Shown: in pieces, positions 52,693 to 61,209 of the stretch
Layout: the number at the start of each line of letters is the position of its first letter
How positions within the stretch are numbered: the stretch's first letter is position 1
DNA from: Sphingobium sp. SYK-6
Lineage (GTDB): Bacteria; Pseudomonadota; Alphaproteobacteria; Sphingomonadales; Sphingomonadaceae
Assembly (NCBI RefSeq): GCF_000283515.1
Contig: NC_015976.1
Span: 1,922,001 to 1,986,000 of the forward strand
Length of the DNA: 64,000 bases
Direction of reading: 5' to 3'
The notes under the pieces: model-generated
What the model saw: the letters and a program-made list of their open reading frames with translations, nothing else
The model's database searches: none
Told to the model about the DNA's origin: nothing
Translations under genes and position numbers: made by a program

Positions 52693-53334
52693 ATGGCAAC
52701 ATTCGCGAACATGCTCGAAGGATATCGGCGCTTCCGCAGCACCGGTTGGACGAATCAGCGCGCGCGATGGGAGCAATTGGCCGACGGCCAGAGTCCCCGC
52801 GTCATGGTGATCGCCTGTTCGGACAGCCGCGTTGACCCGACCGAGATATTCGACGCCGATCCGGGCGAGATCTTCGTCGTGCGCAACGTTGCCGCGCTCG
52901 TGCCGCCTTTCGAGACCAGCCCGGGCCACCACGGCGTCTCGGCGGCACTGGAATTCGCGGTGCAGATGCTGGGCGTCGAGGAGATCCTGGTGCTCGGCCA
53001 CGGCCTGTGCGGCGGCTGCCATGCCGCGCTGACACAGGACATGCATGGCGCGCCGCCGGGCGAAGGGGGCTTCATCGCCAGCTGGATTTCCCTGCTCGAC
53101 GACGCCCGCGCGGACGTCATCGCCCGTTACGGCGAGAACCGCAGCCGCGATGTCGGCCGCGCGATGGAGCAGGCGGCCGTCAAGGTCAGCCTCGCCAACC
53201 TGCGCACTTTCCCCTGGGTAAGGGAAAAGGAGAACTGCAACGTCCTGTCACTGAAGGGAGCCTTCTTCGCCATTTCCGACGGGAAGCTCCACTTGCTGGA
53301 TGAACAGACAGGTGTCTTCACGCCCTATGAATAG
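52693..53334 (+). CDS. beta-class carbonic anhydrase
   Basis: A 213-aa zinc enzyme interconverting CO2 and bicarbonate. Zinc ligands are Cys in [17 protein letters not shown], then His and Cys in [15 protein letters not shown]. The Asp-Arg dyad is in ACSDSRVD, and [12 protein letters not shown] is conserved. The second half ([40 protein letters not shown]) is as in the alphaproteobacterial form. It overlaps the next gene by 8 bp. Confidence 0.96.
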   Translation: MATFANMLEGYRRFRSTGWTNQRARWEQLADGQSPRVMVIACSDSRVDPTEIFDADPGEIFVVRNVAALVPPFETSPGHHGVSAALEFAVQMLGVEEILVLGHGLCGGCHAALTQDMHGAPPGEGGFIASWISLLDDARADVIARYGENRSRDVGRAMEQAAVKVSLANLRTFPWVREKENCNVLSLKGAFFAISDGKLHLLDEQTGVFTPYE

Positions 53335-53710
53335 CCCTTTCCGCCTGTTCACTTATGGCCAGCTCATGCCCGGCGGAACAGGGTATCAGACGCTCGGCCT
53401 CGAGCACCGGACCAGGCATCTCGGGCCCGACCGGGTGGCGGGCCGCCTTTATCATCTCGGCGATTATCCCGGCCTCATAACGGGTGCGCATGGGATCGTC
53501 CAGGGAGAAGTCCTGGAGTTCGAAGAGCCCGGACTGATCGAAGAGATCGATCTCTACGAGCTTTACGATCCGGAAAATCCGGTCGGTTCGGAATATCGCC
53601 GGATCGAGGTCGATCTGCTCGACAGCCCCCGGCGCGTCTGGACATATGAATATAACCGCACCGTCCGCGATCGCCCGATCATCGCCACCGGAAACTGGCG
53701 GATGCGCTGA
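53327..53710 (+). CDS. gamma-glutamylcyclotransferase-like (GGCT/AIG2) protein
   Basis: A 127-aa GGCT-fold protein. The signature strand FRLFTYGQLMPGGTGYQTLG (YGxLxxG type) and the YELYDPENPVGSEYRRIEVD segment, with EIDLYE holding the conserved Glu, match the family. It may cyclise gamma-glutamyl amines, or be a general AIG2-like domain of unknown substrate. I chose ATG 53327; an in-frame start at 53300 would overlap carbonic anhydrase further. It overlaps that gene by 8 bp. Confidence 0.85.
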   Translation: MNSPFRLFTYGQLMPGGTGYQTLGLEHRTRHLGPDRVAGRLYHLGDYPGLITGAHGIVQGEVLEFEEPGLIEEIDLYELYDPENPVGSEYRRIEVDLLDSPRRVWTYEYNRTVRDRPIIATGNWRMR

Positions 53711-53811
53711 GATTCGCGACGCGTTCCAGAGCGATCATCCGTGGAACGCCGGCCCTGTCCGGCGATCTCCCGCGACTTGAAAATGCGCCGGGCGCCTGAC
53801 ACATCCCGCTC

Positions 53812-54093
53812 ATGGCCTTCATCGCAAAGCACATCAGGATCACCGGCCGGGTACAGGGCGTGTTCTATCGCGGCTGGACGGTTGCCACGGCTCGCAAGCT
53901 GGGACTGGCCGGCTGGGTGCGCAACCGGCTGGACGGCAGCGTCGAGGCCTTCGTGCAGGGCGAGGACGGGCAGGTCGAGCATTTCTTGATGCTGGCGCGG
54001 TCCGGCCCGCCTGCCGCACAGGTCGATGCGGTCCGGGACAGCCCCGCGAACCCCGGCGAGCACCATCTGTTCGAGCAGCGCCCGACCGCCTGA
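53812..54093 (+). CDS. acylphosphatase
   Basis: A 93-aa acylphosphatase that hydrolyses acyl phosphates. The catalytic Arg is in ITGRVQGVFYRGWTVATARK and the Asn in LGLAGWVRNRLDGSVEAF. The end DAVRDSPANPGEHHLFEQRP is slightly divergent but of the right length. A bidirectional hairpin terminator follows 33 bp downstream. Confidence 0.95.
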   Translation: MAFIAKHIRITGRVQGVFYRGWTVATARKLGLAGWVRNRLDGSVEAFVQGEDGQVEHFLMLARSGPPAAQVDAVRDSPANPGEHHLFEQRPTA

Positions 54094-54125
54094 GCCACAG
54101 GCCGGCAGTCTCTCGCCGCTACCGC

Positions 54126-54159
54126 GAAAAGGCGCCCGCAACCGAGCGAGCGCCTTTTC
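54126..54159. terminator. bidirectional intrinsic terminator (acylphosphatase / ettA)
   Basis: GAAAAGGCGC (54126-54135) and GCGCCTTTTC (54150-54159) form a 10-bp stem with the A and T runs inside it. The U-tract therefore works on both strands. It sits between the two convergent stops. Confidence 0.8.
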
Positions 54160-54175
54160 ACCATGCTGTTTCAGG

Positions 54176-55855
54176 TCAGCGCGTCAGCTTCTTGTAAGCG
54201 AGGCGGGTCGGGCGATCTGCCGCATCGCCGAGCCGGCGGCGCTTGTCTTCCTCATAGGCCTCGAAATTGCCTTCAAACCATTCGACGTGGCTGTTGCCCT
54301 CGAAAGCGAGGATGTGCGTGGCGAGTCGGTCGAGGAAGAAACGGTCGTGGCTGATGACCACGGCGCAGCCGGCAAAATTCTCCAGCGCATCTTCCAGCGC
54401 ACGGAGCGTCTCGACGTCGAGGTCGTTGGTCGGCTCGTCGAGCAGGAGGACATTGCCGCCCTCCTTGAGCATCTTGGCGAGATGCACGCGATTGCGCTCA
54501 CCGCCGGACAGCTGACCGACCTTCTTCTGCTGGTCGACGCCCTTGAAGTTGAACGCGCCGACATAGGCCCGCGTCTGGATCTCGTGCTTGCCGATGGTCA
54601 TGAGATCATGGCCGCCGCTGATCTCTTCCCACACATTATGGTTGGGATCGAGCGAATCGCGGCTCTGGTCGACATAACCGAGCTGGACCGTCTCACCCAC
54701 CTCGATGGTCCCGCTGTCGGGCGTCTCCTGGCCCGTGATCAGCCGGAACAGGGTCGACTTGCCGGCGCCGTTCGGGCCGATGACGCCCACGATGCCGCCG
54801 GGGGGAAGCAGAAAGTCGAGATTCTCGAAGAGCAACTTGTCGCCATAGGCCATAGTGAGGCCCTTGGCCTCGATCACCTTGCCGCCGAGGCGCTTGGGCG
54901 TCTGGATGACGATCTGCGCCTTGCCCGGTGCGCGGTTCTCCTGCTTCTCGACCAGTTCATCGAACGCGCGGATACGGGCCTTGCTCTTGGTCTGGCGCGC
55001 CTTAGGAGACTGGCGAATCCACTCCAGCTCCTCCTTGATGGCCTTCTGGCGCCCGGCTTCCTCGCGCTCTTCCTGCTCCATGCGCTTGGCTTTCGCCTCG
55101 AGCCAGGCGGAATAATTGCCCTCGAACGGGATTCCCCTGCCCCGGTCCAGTTCCAGCACCCAGCCCACGACATTGTCGAGGAAGTAGCGATCGTGGGTGA
55201 CGAGGATCACATTGCCCGGATAATTGATGAGATGCTGTTCCAGCCACTGGACGCTCTCGGCGTCGAGATGGTTGGTCGGCTCGTCGAGCAGAAGGATATC
55301 GGGCTTCTCCAGCAGCAGCCGGCACAAAGCGATCCGGCGCTTCTCGCCGCCGGAGAGATTCTCGACGCCCCAGTCGCCCGGCGGGCAGCGCAGCGCTTCC
55401 ATGGCGATCTCGAGCTGGTTGTCGAGTGTCCAGCCATCGACAGCGTCGATCTTTTCCTGAAGCTCGCCCATCTCGGTCATCAGCGCATCGAAATCGACAT
55501 CTTCGGGCGGGTCCCCCATGATATTGCTGATCTCGTTGAAGCGGTCGACGAGATCGGCGACGGGGCGCACGCCGTCCTTCACATTCTCCATCACCGTCTT
55601 GTTGGGATCGAGCTGCGGCTCCTGCGGCAGATAGCCCACCCGAATGCCCTCGCCCGCCCAGGCCTCGCCCTGGAACTCGGTGTCGATACCGGCGATCACC
55701 TTCATCAGCGTCGACTTGCCCGCGCCGTTCACACCGATGACGGCGATCTTCGTCCCGGGCAGGAACTGAAGGTTTATGTTGTTGAAAACCGGCTTGTTGG
55801 CGCCGGGAAAGGTCTTGGTCAGCCCCTTCATGACAAAACTGTACTGGACGGCCAT
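54176..55855 (-). CDS. ettA: energy-dependent translational throttle protein EttA
   Basis: A 559-aa ABC-F ATPase that binds the ribosomal E site and gates early elongation by ATP/ADP level. Two ABC domains are present: Walker A GVNGAGKST and GPNGAGKST, signatures NLSGGEKRRIALCRLLLE and QLSGGERNRVHLAKMLKEGG, and Walker B ILLLDEPTNHLD and VLLLDEPTNDLD. The EttA-specific arm (~residues 95-140) and the linker RQSPKARQTKSKARI are present. The start is ATG 55855 at MAVQYSFVMKGLTKTFPG. Upstream in-frame codons are not family-like. Confidence 0.97.
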   Translation of the reverse strand: MAVQYSFVMKGLTKTFPGANKPVFNNINLQFLPGTKIAVIGVNGAGKSTLMKVIAGIDTEFQGEAWAGEGIRVGYLPQEPQLDPNKTVMENVKDGVRPVADLVDRFNEISNIMGDPPEDVDFDALMTEMGELQEKIDAVDGWTLDNQLEIAMEALRCPPGDWGVENLSGGEKRRIALCRLLLEKPDILLLDEPTNHLDAESVQWLEQHLINYPGNVILVTHDRYFLDNVVGWVLELDRGRGIPFEGNYSAWLEAKAKRMEQEEREEAGRQKAIKEELEWIRQSPKARQTKSKARIRAFDELVEKQENRAPGKAQIVIQTPKRLGGKVIEAKGLTMAYGDKLLFENLDFLLPPGGIVGVIGPNGAGKSTLFRLITGQETPDSGTIEVGETVQLGYVDQSRDSLDPNHNVWEEISGGHDLMTIGKHEIQTRAYVGAFNFKGVDQQKKVGQLSGGERNRVHLAKMLKEGGNVLLLDEPTNDLDVETLRALEDALENFAGCAVVISHDRFFLDRLATHILAFEGNSHVEWFEGNFEAYEEDKRRRLGDAADRPTRLAYKKLTR

Positions 55856-56082
55856 GGAGATCGGTCCTCGAATGGGATTTGGGTTGTGGAAAAATCCCGG
55901 CCCGGTTAGCCGAGCCGGCGTTGCTTGGCAAATGTCCGCTGACATGGTGCGAGTCCGGGGCCACGGTGCCGCCACCGAGACTCGCAGCTCAGCCGATCTC
56001 GCATGCTGCGCTGCGACAATTTCCAATTGGATCGGTTGAAAAGCCTATTGATTTCCCCGCTGCACGCGTTAATTGGGCGGCT

Positions 56083-56104
56083 CGTGCTTCTTAGCGGAAG
56101 CACG
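56083..56104. promoter_or_regulatory. hairpin in the leader of the small lipoprotein gene
   Basis: CGTGCTTC (56083-56090) and GAAGCACG (56097-56104) form a perfect 8-bp stem with loop TTAGCG, 26 bp before the ATG at 56130. No T-run follows. It may shape mRNA stability or translation of the downstream gene, or be an operator. Confidence 0.45.
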
Positions 56105-56129
56105 CACTTTGCTATGGGAGCCAAATAAT

Positions 56130-56342
56130 ATGAAGAAGTTTGCTGTGGCCTGCGCTGCTGCTGCGCTGATGAGCCTGGCTGCGTGCGGCGAGAAGCCGGC
56201 GGCTGAGATGAACAACGCGAGCAACGAAGTCGTCGTTGACGAGCTCGAGAACGCCGCGAACGCCGTCGACAATGCTGCCAACGCCGTCGACAATGCCGCG
56301 AACGTTGCCAACGTTGCCAACGCGACGAACGCCGCAGAGTAA
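56130..56342 (+). CDS. small repeat-rich lipoprotein (70 aa)
   Basis: A 70-residue protein: MKKFAVACAAAALMSLAACG is a lipoprotein signal with lipobox LAAC (Cys19). The mature part (EKPAAEMNNASNEVVVDELE) leads into Asn/Ala/Val repeats NAANAVDN-NAANAVDN-NAANVAN-VANATNAAE. This low-complexity tail follows a short-period DNA repeat (56247-56340). Similar small Asn/Ala-rich lipoproteins occur in sphingomonads, but I do not know a function. A terminator follows at 56376. Confidence 0.75.
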   Translation: MKKFAVACAAAALMSLAACGEKPAAEMNNASNEVVVDELENAANAVDNAANAVDNAANVANVANATNAAE

Positions 56343-56375
56343 TCTGCGCGAATTTCGGTTCGATGAATAATTCGC

Positions 56376-56406
56376 AAGGGCGGTGTCGCAACGCGGCGCC
56401 GCCCTT
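56376..56406 (+). terminator. intrinsic terminator of the small lipoprotein gene
   Basis: AAGGGCGG (56376-56383) pairs with CCGCCCTT (56399-56406), followed by TCCGTTT. It lies 34 bp after the lipoprotein stop. The gap to tRNA-Pro at 56510 holds no gene. Confidence 0.7.
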
Positions 56407-56509
56407 TCCGTTTCCGGAAAACGCCTGACCTTCGGGCCGCCCCGGGACGCAAACAAAGATCACCATGGCGATTGCCGAGCCGCTCCCGCTTCGTTAAGCG
56501 GGCAGCCGT

Positions 56510-56589
<80 letters not shown>

Positions 56590-56708
56590 TCCCGTTCGTG
56601 CCATTCCCTGCCCCGCGTGCACGCTTCGCCGCATGGCCCGGAACATTCTCACCACGGCCGGATTTTCTTCCTGTCCCCCCAGCGAGGGACGAAAAGGAGA
56701 GAACCGAA

Positions 56709-56855
56709 ATGGCAGAGCAGACACCGCGCAACAATCAGGACCAGAATCGCCAGCAGGGCGGAAATGTCGAGCGGGATCGCCAGCAGTCCCAGCAGCAGGA
56801 CCAGAACCGGCAGCAGCAGGGCGGCGAGCGCCAGAATAATCAGCCTCAGCGCTGA
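56709..56855 (+). CDS. 48-aa Gln/Asn/Arg-rich low-complexity peptide
   Basis: The peptide is nearly all Gln, Asn, Arg, Gly and Asp ([20 protein letters not shown], then [20 protein letters not shown], then RQNNQPQR). A good ribosome site (AAGGAGAG, 8 nt before ATG) and a strong terminator downstream (56879-56902) support a real transcript. It is intrinsically disordered by composition, with no family. An antisense frame is Leu-rich simply because the complement of Gln/Arg codons gives Leu/Ala. Confidence is limited because low complexity weakens coding evidence. Confidence 0.6.
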   Translation: MAEQTPRNNQDQNRQQGGNVERDRQQSQQQDQNRQQQGGERQNNQPQR

Positions 56856-56878
56856 CGGATCCATTCCTGAAAAGGCAA

Positions 56879-56902
56879 GGGCCGCCCATCGGGCGGCCCT
56901 TT
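56879..56902 (+). terminator. strong intrinsic terminator
   Basis: GGGCCGCCC (56879-56887), loop ATC, GGGCGGCCC (56891-56899), then TTTG. It lies 24 bp after the stop of the 48-aa gene. Confidence 0.85.
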
Positions 56903-56970
56903 GTCATATCGGCGTGTGGCGTGGGACGGTACATCCGGCCATCCCACTCTGCTCCTTGTGGGTGCGCCCC

Positions 56971-58434
56971 TTACTGGTGGGGCGGGATCGGTTCGGGTTC
57001 GCTGCCTTCCGCCGCCGGCTTGCCCGTCCGGGCCAGCAGGCTACGCGAGCGGCCGTAAGCGAAATAGATCAGCAAGCCGACGATGTTCCATCCCACGAAG
57101 CGCACCAGCGTCGTGGAAGGCAGGCTGATGAGCAGGTAGATGCAGCCCAGAATTGCCAGTGTGCCGACGAGGTAGGGCTGCGGACACCGGAAGACCCGGG
57201 CGAGGTCCGGCGCGCGACGACGCAGGATCATCATGCAGGCCGCGACCGCGATGAAAGCAATGAGCGTTCCGGCATTGGCCAGTTCGGCGATCTCGTCGAG
57301 ACGAAAGAAACCGGCCACTGCAGCCACGAAGACGCCCGTGATCGCCGTGATCTTCACCGGCGTGCCGGTGCGCGGTGACACATCGCTGAGGGAACGCGGC
57401 AGGAGGCCGTCACGTGCCATCACGAAGAAGATGCGGCTCTGCCCATACATCATCACGAGGATGACCGAAGGCAAAGCGATCAAAGCGGCGGCCGCAATGG
57501 CCCATGCGGCGAACGGATGGCCCAGGGTCCGCAGGACAAGCGCCAGCGGCTCTGACGAGCCTGCAAGCTCGGTGAAATGCAGCGAACCGACGGCAGAGAC
57601 CGCCACTGCCATGTAGATGAGCGTGCAGACCGCCATCGAGCCGATGATGCCGATGGTGAGATCGCGGCCGGGATTGCGGGCCTCCTCTGCCGAGGTCGCC
57701 ACCGCGTCGAAGCCGTAGAAGGCGAAGAAGACGATGGCCGCCGCCGCCATGACGCCACGGGTCGTGCCGCCGATTTCATGGCTGCCGAAACCATAAGGCA
57801 TGAATGGCTCGAAATTGCCGGCGGAGAAGCTGGGCAGCGCCAGGATCACGAAAAAGGACAGGGCCGTCAGCTTGATGATGACCAGCACGATGTTCAACGT
57901 CGCGCTTTCCCGCGTGCCGGCAATGAGCATGCCCGCAATGGCGAGCGCCACGAGCACCGCGGGAAGATTGATGATCCCGCCGCCATGGGGCCCCGCCAGG
58001 AGCATTGGCGGCAACTCGATCCCGACGGACTGGATCCAGCCGACCAGATAGCCCGACCAGCCGACCGCCACAGTGCTGCACGCCAGCGAATATTCGAGGA
58101 TCAGGCTCCAGCCGACCACCCAGCCGATGGTCTCGCCCATGACGGAATAGCTGTAGGTATAGGCGCTGCCTGCGGTGGGAATGAGCGTCGCGAGTTCGGC
58201 ATAAGCCAGCGCCGCGCAGGCGCAGACGGCCCCGGCGATCGCAAAGGCCAGCACCACGGCGGGGCCCGCCCTGTCGGCGCCCACGCCGGTGAGTGTGTAG
58301 ATACCCGTTCCCACGATGGCGCCAACGCCAAGCGCAATCAGGTGCGGCCAGGACAGCGTCGGTTTCAGCCGACGATGATGATCATGCTGTCCGCCGCCGA
58401 TCGGCTTGATCGGCCCCCAAAATCCTGAACTCAC
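56971..58434 (-). CDS. APC-family amino acid permease
   Basis: A 487-aa transporter with about 12 membrane helices. The N-terminal signature LIALGVGAIVGTGIYTLTGV is the substrate-binding G-x-G region. The GSAYTYSYSVMGETIGWVVG loop and FAFYGFDAVATSAEEARNPG are typical of cationic/APC permeases (YfnA/CAT type). The cytoplasmic start GGGQHDHHRRLKPTLSW is His-rich. It probably imports proline, hydroxyproline or a related amino acid, since it sits downstream of the hydroxyproline epimerase genes. The start is GTG 58434. Confidence 0.9.
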   Translation of the reverse strand: MSSGFWGPIKPIGGGQHDHHRRLKPTLSWPHLIALGVGAIVGTGIYTLTGVGADRAGPAVVLAFAIAGAVCACAALAYAELATLIPTAGSAYTYSYSVMGETIGWVVGWSLILEYSLACSTVAVGWSGYLVGWIQSVGIELPPMLLAGPHGGGIINLPAVLVALAIAGMLIAGTRESATLNIVLVIIKLTALSFFVILALPSFSAGNFEPFMPYGFGSHEIGGTTRGVMAAAAIVFFAFYGFDAVATSAEEARNPGRDLTIGIIGSMAVCTLIYMAVAVSAVGSLHFTELAGSSEPLALVLRTLGHPFAAWAIAAAALIALPSVILVMMYGQSRIFFVMARDGLLPRSLSDVSPRTGTPVKITAITGVFVAAVAGFFRLDEIAELANAGTLIAFIAVAACMMILRRRAPDLARVFRCPQPYLVGTLAILGCIYLLISLPSTTLVRFVGWNIVGLLIYFAYGRSRSLLARTGKPAAEGSEPEPIPPHQ

Positions 58435-58484
58435 CCCAAAATCTCCCTGTTTATCTTATTGGATGATCCGGGAGAGTCGCGACC

Positions 58485-59135
58485 CTATTCCGGACTTTCC
58501 AACTGTTGCGTAAGGTCATCGATGGTTGCGCGCGTATGGGCGTCCGTCAATGCCAGCACTTTCTCGACGTCCCGGGCGAGCCAGGCATCGAGGATCTCGC
58601 GATGCTCCTCGTTCGCGCGCTCGTCGCGTCCCAGCGGTTCGAGATGCTTGCGGACATAGCGTTCCGACAGAACGTGCAGGCGTTGCAGAATATTGACGGT
58701 GAGATTGCGATGGCTCGGCGCTAGCAGCGCGAGGTGGAACGCCCGGTTGAAGGAGCCCACGCCGTAGCCGCCCTCGTCCGTCACCTGGTACAGCGTGGCG
58801 AAGACGTCCTGCGCGGCGCGCCGCTCCTCCTCGTTCGCATTCAGGGCGGCAAGGGCCATGGTTTCCGGCTCGAGCTTCAGGCGCAGATGATAGACCTCGT
58901 AGGCCTCCTCCGTGCTGAGCGGGCGCACGAAGAAGCCGCGATTGGCATGCGAGATCAGGAGACCTTCCTGTTCGAGACGCGCCAGCGCCTCGCGCAGCGG
59001 GATCTTGGAAATGCCCAGTTCGGCCGCGAGCAGATCCTGCCGCACCGGGCTCTCGGGCGGAACACGGCCGGAAAGGACGCGCTCGCGGACGAGATCCACG
59101 AGCTGCTCTGAAAGATTGCGAATGACGAGACTCAT
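58485..59135 (-). CDS. GntR family transcriptional regulator (FCD domain)
   Basis: A 216-aa regulator. The winged HTH (VRERVLSGRVPPESPVRQDL, LAAELGISKIPLREALARLE, NRGFFVRPLS) is followed by an FCD effector domain with EVYHLRLKLEPETMALAAL and the metal/ligand His residues in FNRAFHLALLAPSHRN and EEHREILDAWLARD. FCD members usually sense a carboxylic acid or amino acid. It probably controls the cluster around it through the palindrome at 61165-61183. I chose ATG 59135; the frame continues to 59180 with a Pro/Arg leader. Confidence 0.93.
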   Translation of the reverse strand: MSLVIRNLSEQLVDLVRERVLSGRVPPESPVRQDLLAAELGISKIPLREALARLEQEGLLISHANRGFFVRPLSTEEAYEVYHLRLKLEPETMALAALNANEEERRAAQDVFATLYQVTDEGGYGVGSFNRAFHLALLAPSHRNLTVNILQRLHVLSERYVRKHLEPLGRDERANEEHREILDAWLARDVEKVLALTDAHTRATIDDLTQQLESPE

Positions 59136-59221
59136 GCCGGCTCCACGCAGAGGCCCCCCGGATCGGGGAAGAAGATGCACCTTTAGACCATAAGTGGGGG
59201 CAAATACGATCCGTCACGACA

Positions 59222-60220
59222 TCACACCACCGAAAATCCGTGCCAGAACGGGTCCGACCGATCGATCCAGATGGTATTGAACCCGGTTGAGATCGCAGAG
59301 CCTTGAATAGAGGGAATAATGGCCGGCTTTCCTCCCACGGTCGTAACTTCCTCAATTCTTCCCGTGAAGCGGCTGCAAATATAGCTTTCATGCACGAAAG
59401 GCTCGCCGGGCTTGAGCAGCCCCTTGGCATGGAGATGGGCGAGCCGCGCCGAGGTGCCGGTGCCGCAGGGGCTCCGGTCGATCGCCTTCTCGCCATAGAA
59501 GACGGCGTTGCGGCCATGGGCGCCCTCACCCTTGGGCTTGTCAGTCCACATGACGTGATTGACGCCCCGGATGCTGGGTTCCTCGGGATGGACGGGTTCG
59601 ATCTTCTCGCGCACCATCGACCGGATGGTGCGGCTCAGCTCTATCAGCTGGCTCGCGCTCATGCCGTCCAGCCCCTCGTAGCGACCCTGGGGCTCGATGA
59701 TCGCATAGAAATTGCCGCCATAAGCGATGTCGAGCGTGATCGGGCCCAGCCCGGGCACGTCCAGCTCGATACCGGTTTCGGCGAGATAGGAAGCGACATT
59801 GCGAAACCGTATGAACCGGACGCGATCGCCGTCGACCTCATAGTCCACGTCCAGCCGTCCCGCCGGGACATCGACGCGCAACTTGCCCGGCGTGGCCGGG
59901 GTTATCAGGCCATTCTCGAGGCCGAATGTGAGCATCCCGATGGTGCCGTGGCCACACATCGGGAGGGACCCGCTGGTCTCGATGAAGATGATGCCGATGT
60001 CGGCATCAGGGGAAGGGGCCGGATAGAGAAAGCCGCCGGACATCATGTCGTGCCCGCGCGGCTCGAAGCAGAGCCCGGTGCGGATCCAGTCGAACCGCTC
60101 CAGAAAATCCAGCCGCCGCTCGGCCATGGTCGCGCCCTTGAGATGAGGGGCACCGCCGGCAACCAGTCGCACTGGATTGCCGGCGGTATGGCCATCGATG
60201 CAGAAGAAGACGTGCTTCAC
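59222..60220 (-). CDS. proline racemase family, probable 4-hydroxyproline 2-epimerase
   Basis: A 332-aa enzyme that should interconvert L- and D-hydroxyproline by a two-base Cys mechanism. Catalytic Cys89 is in GSLPMCGHGTIGMLTF and Cys252 in IDRSPCGTGTSARLAHLH. The first cysteine plus MCGHG separates it from dehydratases, which carry Thr at the second position. The N-terminus FFCIDGHTAGNPVRLVAGG is a family signature. It is 6 bp downstream of the DapA-family gene in the same operon. Proline racemase activity itself is an alternative. Confidence 0.92.
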   Translation of the reverse strand: MKHVFFCIDGHTAGNPVRLVAGGAPHLKGATMAERRLDFLERFDWIRTGLCFEPRGHDMMSGGFLYPAPSPDADIGIIFIETSGSLPMCGHGTIGMLTFGLENGLITPATPGKLRVDVPAGRLDVDYEVDGDRVRFIRFRNVASYLAETGIELDVPGLGPITLDIAYGGNFYAIIEPQGRYEGLDGMSASQLIELSRTIRSMVREKIEPVHPEEPSIRGVNHVMWTDKPKGEGAHGRNAVFYGEKAIDRSPCGTGTSARLAHLHAKGLLKPGEPFVHESYICSRFTGRIEEVTTVGGKPAIIPSIQGSAISTGFNTIWIDRSDPFWHGFSVV

Positions 60221-60226
60221 GCCGCC

Positions 60227-61144
60227 TCAGGCCGCTGTCGCCAGGCTGGGCTGCGTTGCGGCGCACGTCTCGACCCAGCGAACGACGTCCTCACGACGCT
60301 TGCCTTCGAGCGGCATGCGCGGCAGGCGAACATGCTCGCTGCCACGGCCCATGATCGCTTCGGCCAGCTTGATCGACTGCACGAGATCATGCTCGGCATC
60401 GAGATGAAGCAGCGGCATGAACCAGCGATAGATGCGCAGCGCCTTCTCCATGTCGCCATCGTTGATCGCGGCGACCAGCGCGACGGATTCCCGCGGGAAA
60501 GCGCTGGTGAGGCCCGAGATCCACCCATGCGCGCCGAGGATCAGCCCTTCGAGCGCCACGTCGTCGAGACCCGCCATCACGATGTAGCGATCTCCGAACG
60601 CATTGATGATGTCCGTGAAGCGACGCGAGTCCGGCGCACTTTCCTTCACCGCGACGATGTTGGACTGCGCGGCGAGCCGCTCCAGCGCATCGATGCCGAT
60701 CGAGACACGATAAGCAGGCGGATTGTTGTACAGCATGATCGGCGCATCGACCGCTTGGGCGATCGTCTCGAAATGCGTGCACAGCTCGCCCACGGTGGGG
60801 ACGTAGACCAGTGCCGGAAGGACCATGAGCCCGTCCGCGCCAGCCTTGACCGCATCCTTCGCATAGGCGACGCCCTGCGCCGTGGTCAGCTCGGATACGC
60901 CCGAGAGCCAGGGCACGCGACCGGCGATGACTTCCTGAGCCGCCGCGAGCACCTGCCGCTTCTCATCAGGCAGAAGGGCGTTGTTCTCGCCACAGGTACC
61001 CAGGATGATGAGGCCATCCACGCCATCCTTGATCAGATTGTCGAGAACCGTCTGCGTGGCCTCGAAATCGATTGCGGAATCCGCCGTAAACTGGGTGGTG
61101 GCGGCAGGGTAGACGCCCCGCCAGGTTAATTTCGTTTCTTGCAC
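60227..61144 (-). CDS. DapA/DHDPS-family lyase, possible pyrroline-4-hydroxy-2-carboxylate deaminase
   Basis: A 305-aa TIM-barrel lyase of the DHDPS superfamily. The Schiff-base Lys167 is in IVAVKESAPDSRRF, Tyr139 in IMLYNNPPAYRVS, and the GTCGENNALLPDEKRQVL segment replaces the usual GTTGE. True DapA is unlikely; the neighbours (hydroxyproline epimerase, FAD amino-acid dehydrogenase) suggest the deaminase step of D-hydroxyproline breakdown. The start is GTG 61144 with GGAGAG 5 nt upstream. It heads the minus-strand operon. Confidence 0.88.
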   Translation of the reverse strand: MQETKLTWRGVYPAATTQFTADSAIDFEATQTVLDNLIKDGVDGLIILGTCGENNALLPDEKRQVLAAAQEVIAGRVPWLSGVSELTTAQGVAYAKDAVKAGADGLMVLPALVYVPTVGELCTHFETIAQAVDAPIMLYNNPPAYRVSIGIDALERLAAQSNIVAVKESAPDSRRFTDIINAFGDRYIVMAGLDDVALEGLILGAHGWISGLTSAFPRESVALVAAINDGDMEKALRIYRWFMPLLHLDAEHDLVQSIKLAEAIMGRGSEHVRLPRMPLEGKRREDVVRWVETCAATQPSLATAA

Positions 61145-61164
61145 TTAACTCTCCGTTGTCCACC

Positions 61165-61183
61165 CGTATCGTATACGGTATAT
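61165..61183. promoter_or_regulatory. GTATAC-centred palindrome in the divergent promoter
   Basis: The 65-bp gap between the divergent genes contains ATC-GTATAC-GGT (61168-61179) inside a perfect 8-bp palindrome CGTATACG. FCD-type GntR regulators commonly bind AT-N-GTATAC-N-AT sites, so it is a likely operator for the regulator at 58485-59135, controlling both directions. Confidence 0.6.
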
Positions 61184-61209
61184 TGTCTGAGAGGCCAAGA
61201 GGTAATTTT

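Noticed and set aside
54026..55909. Plus-strand 627-codon frame opposite ettA
   Set aside because: It is antisense to a complete ABC-F protein and repeats its mirror-symmetric pattern.
56649..56864. Leu-rich minus-strand frame (71 codons) that looks like a membrane peptide
   Set aside because: It is the complement of the Gln/Arg-rich 48-aa gene; the hydrophobic pattern is explained by complementing CAG/CGG codons. No ribosome site.
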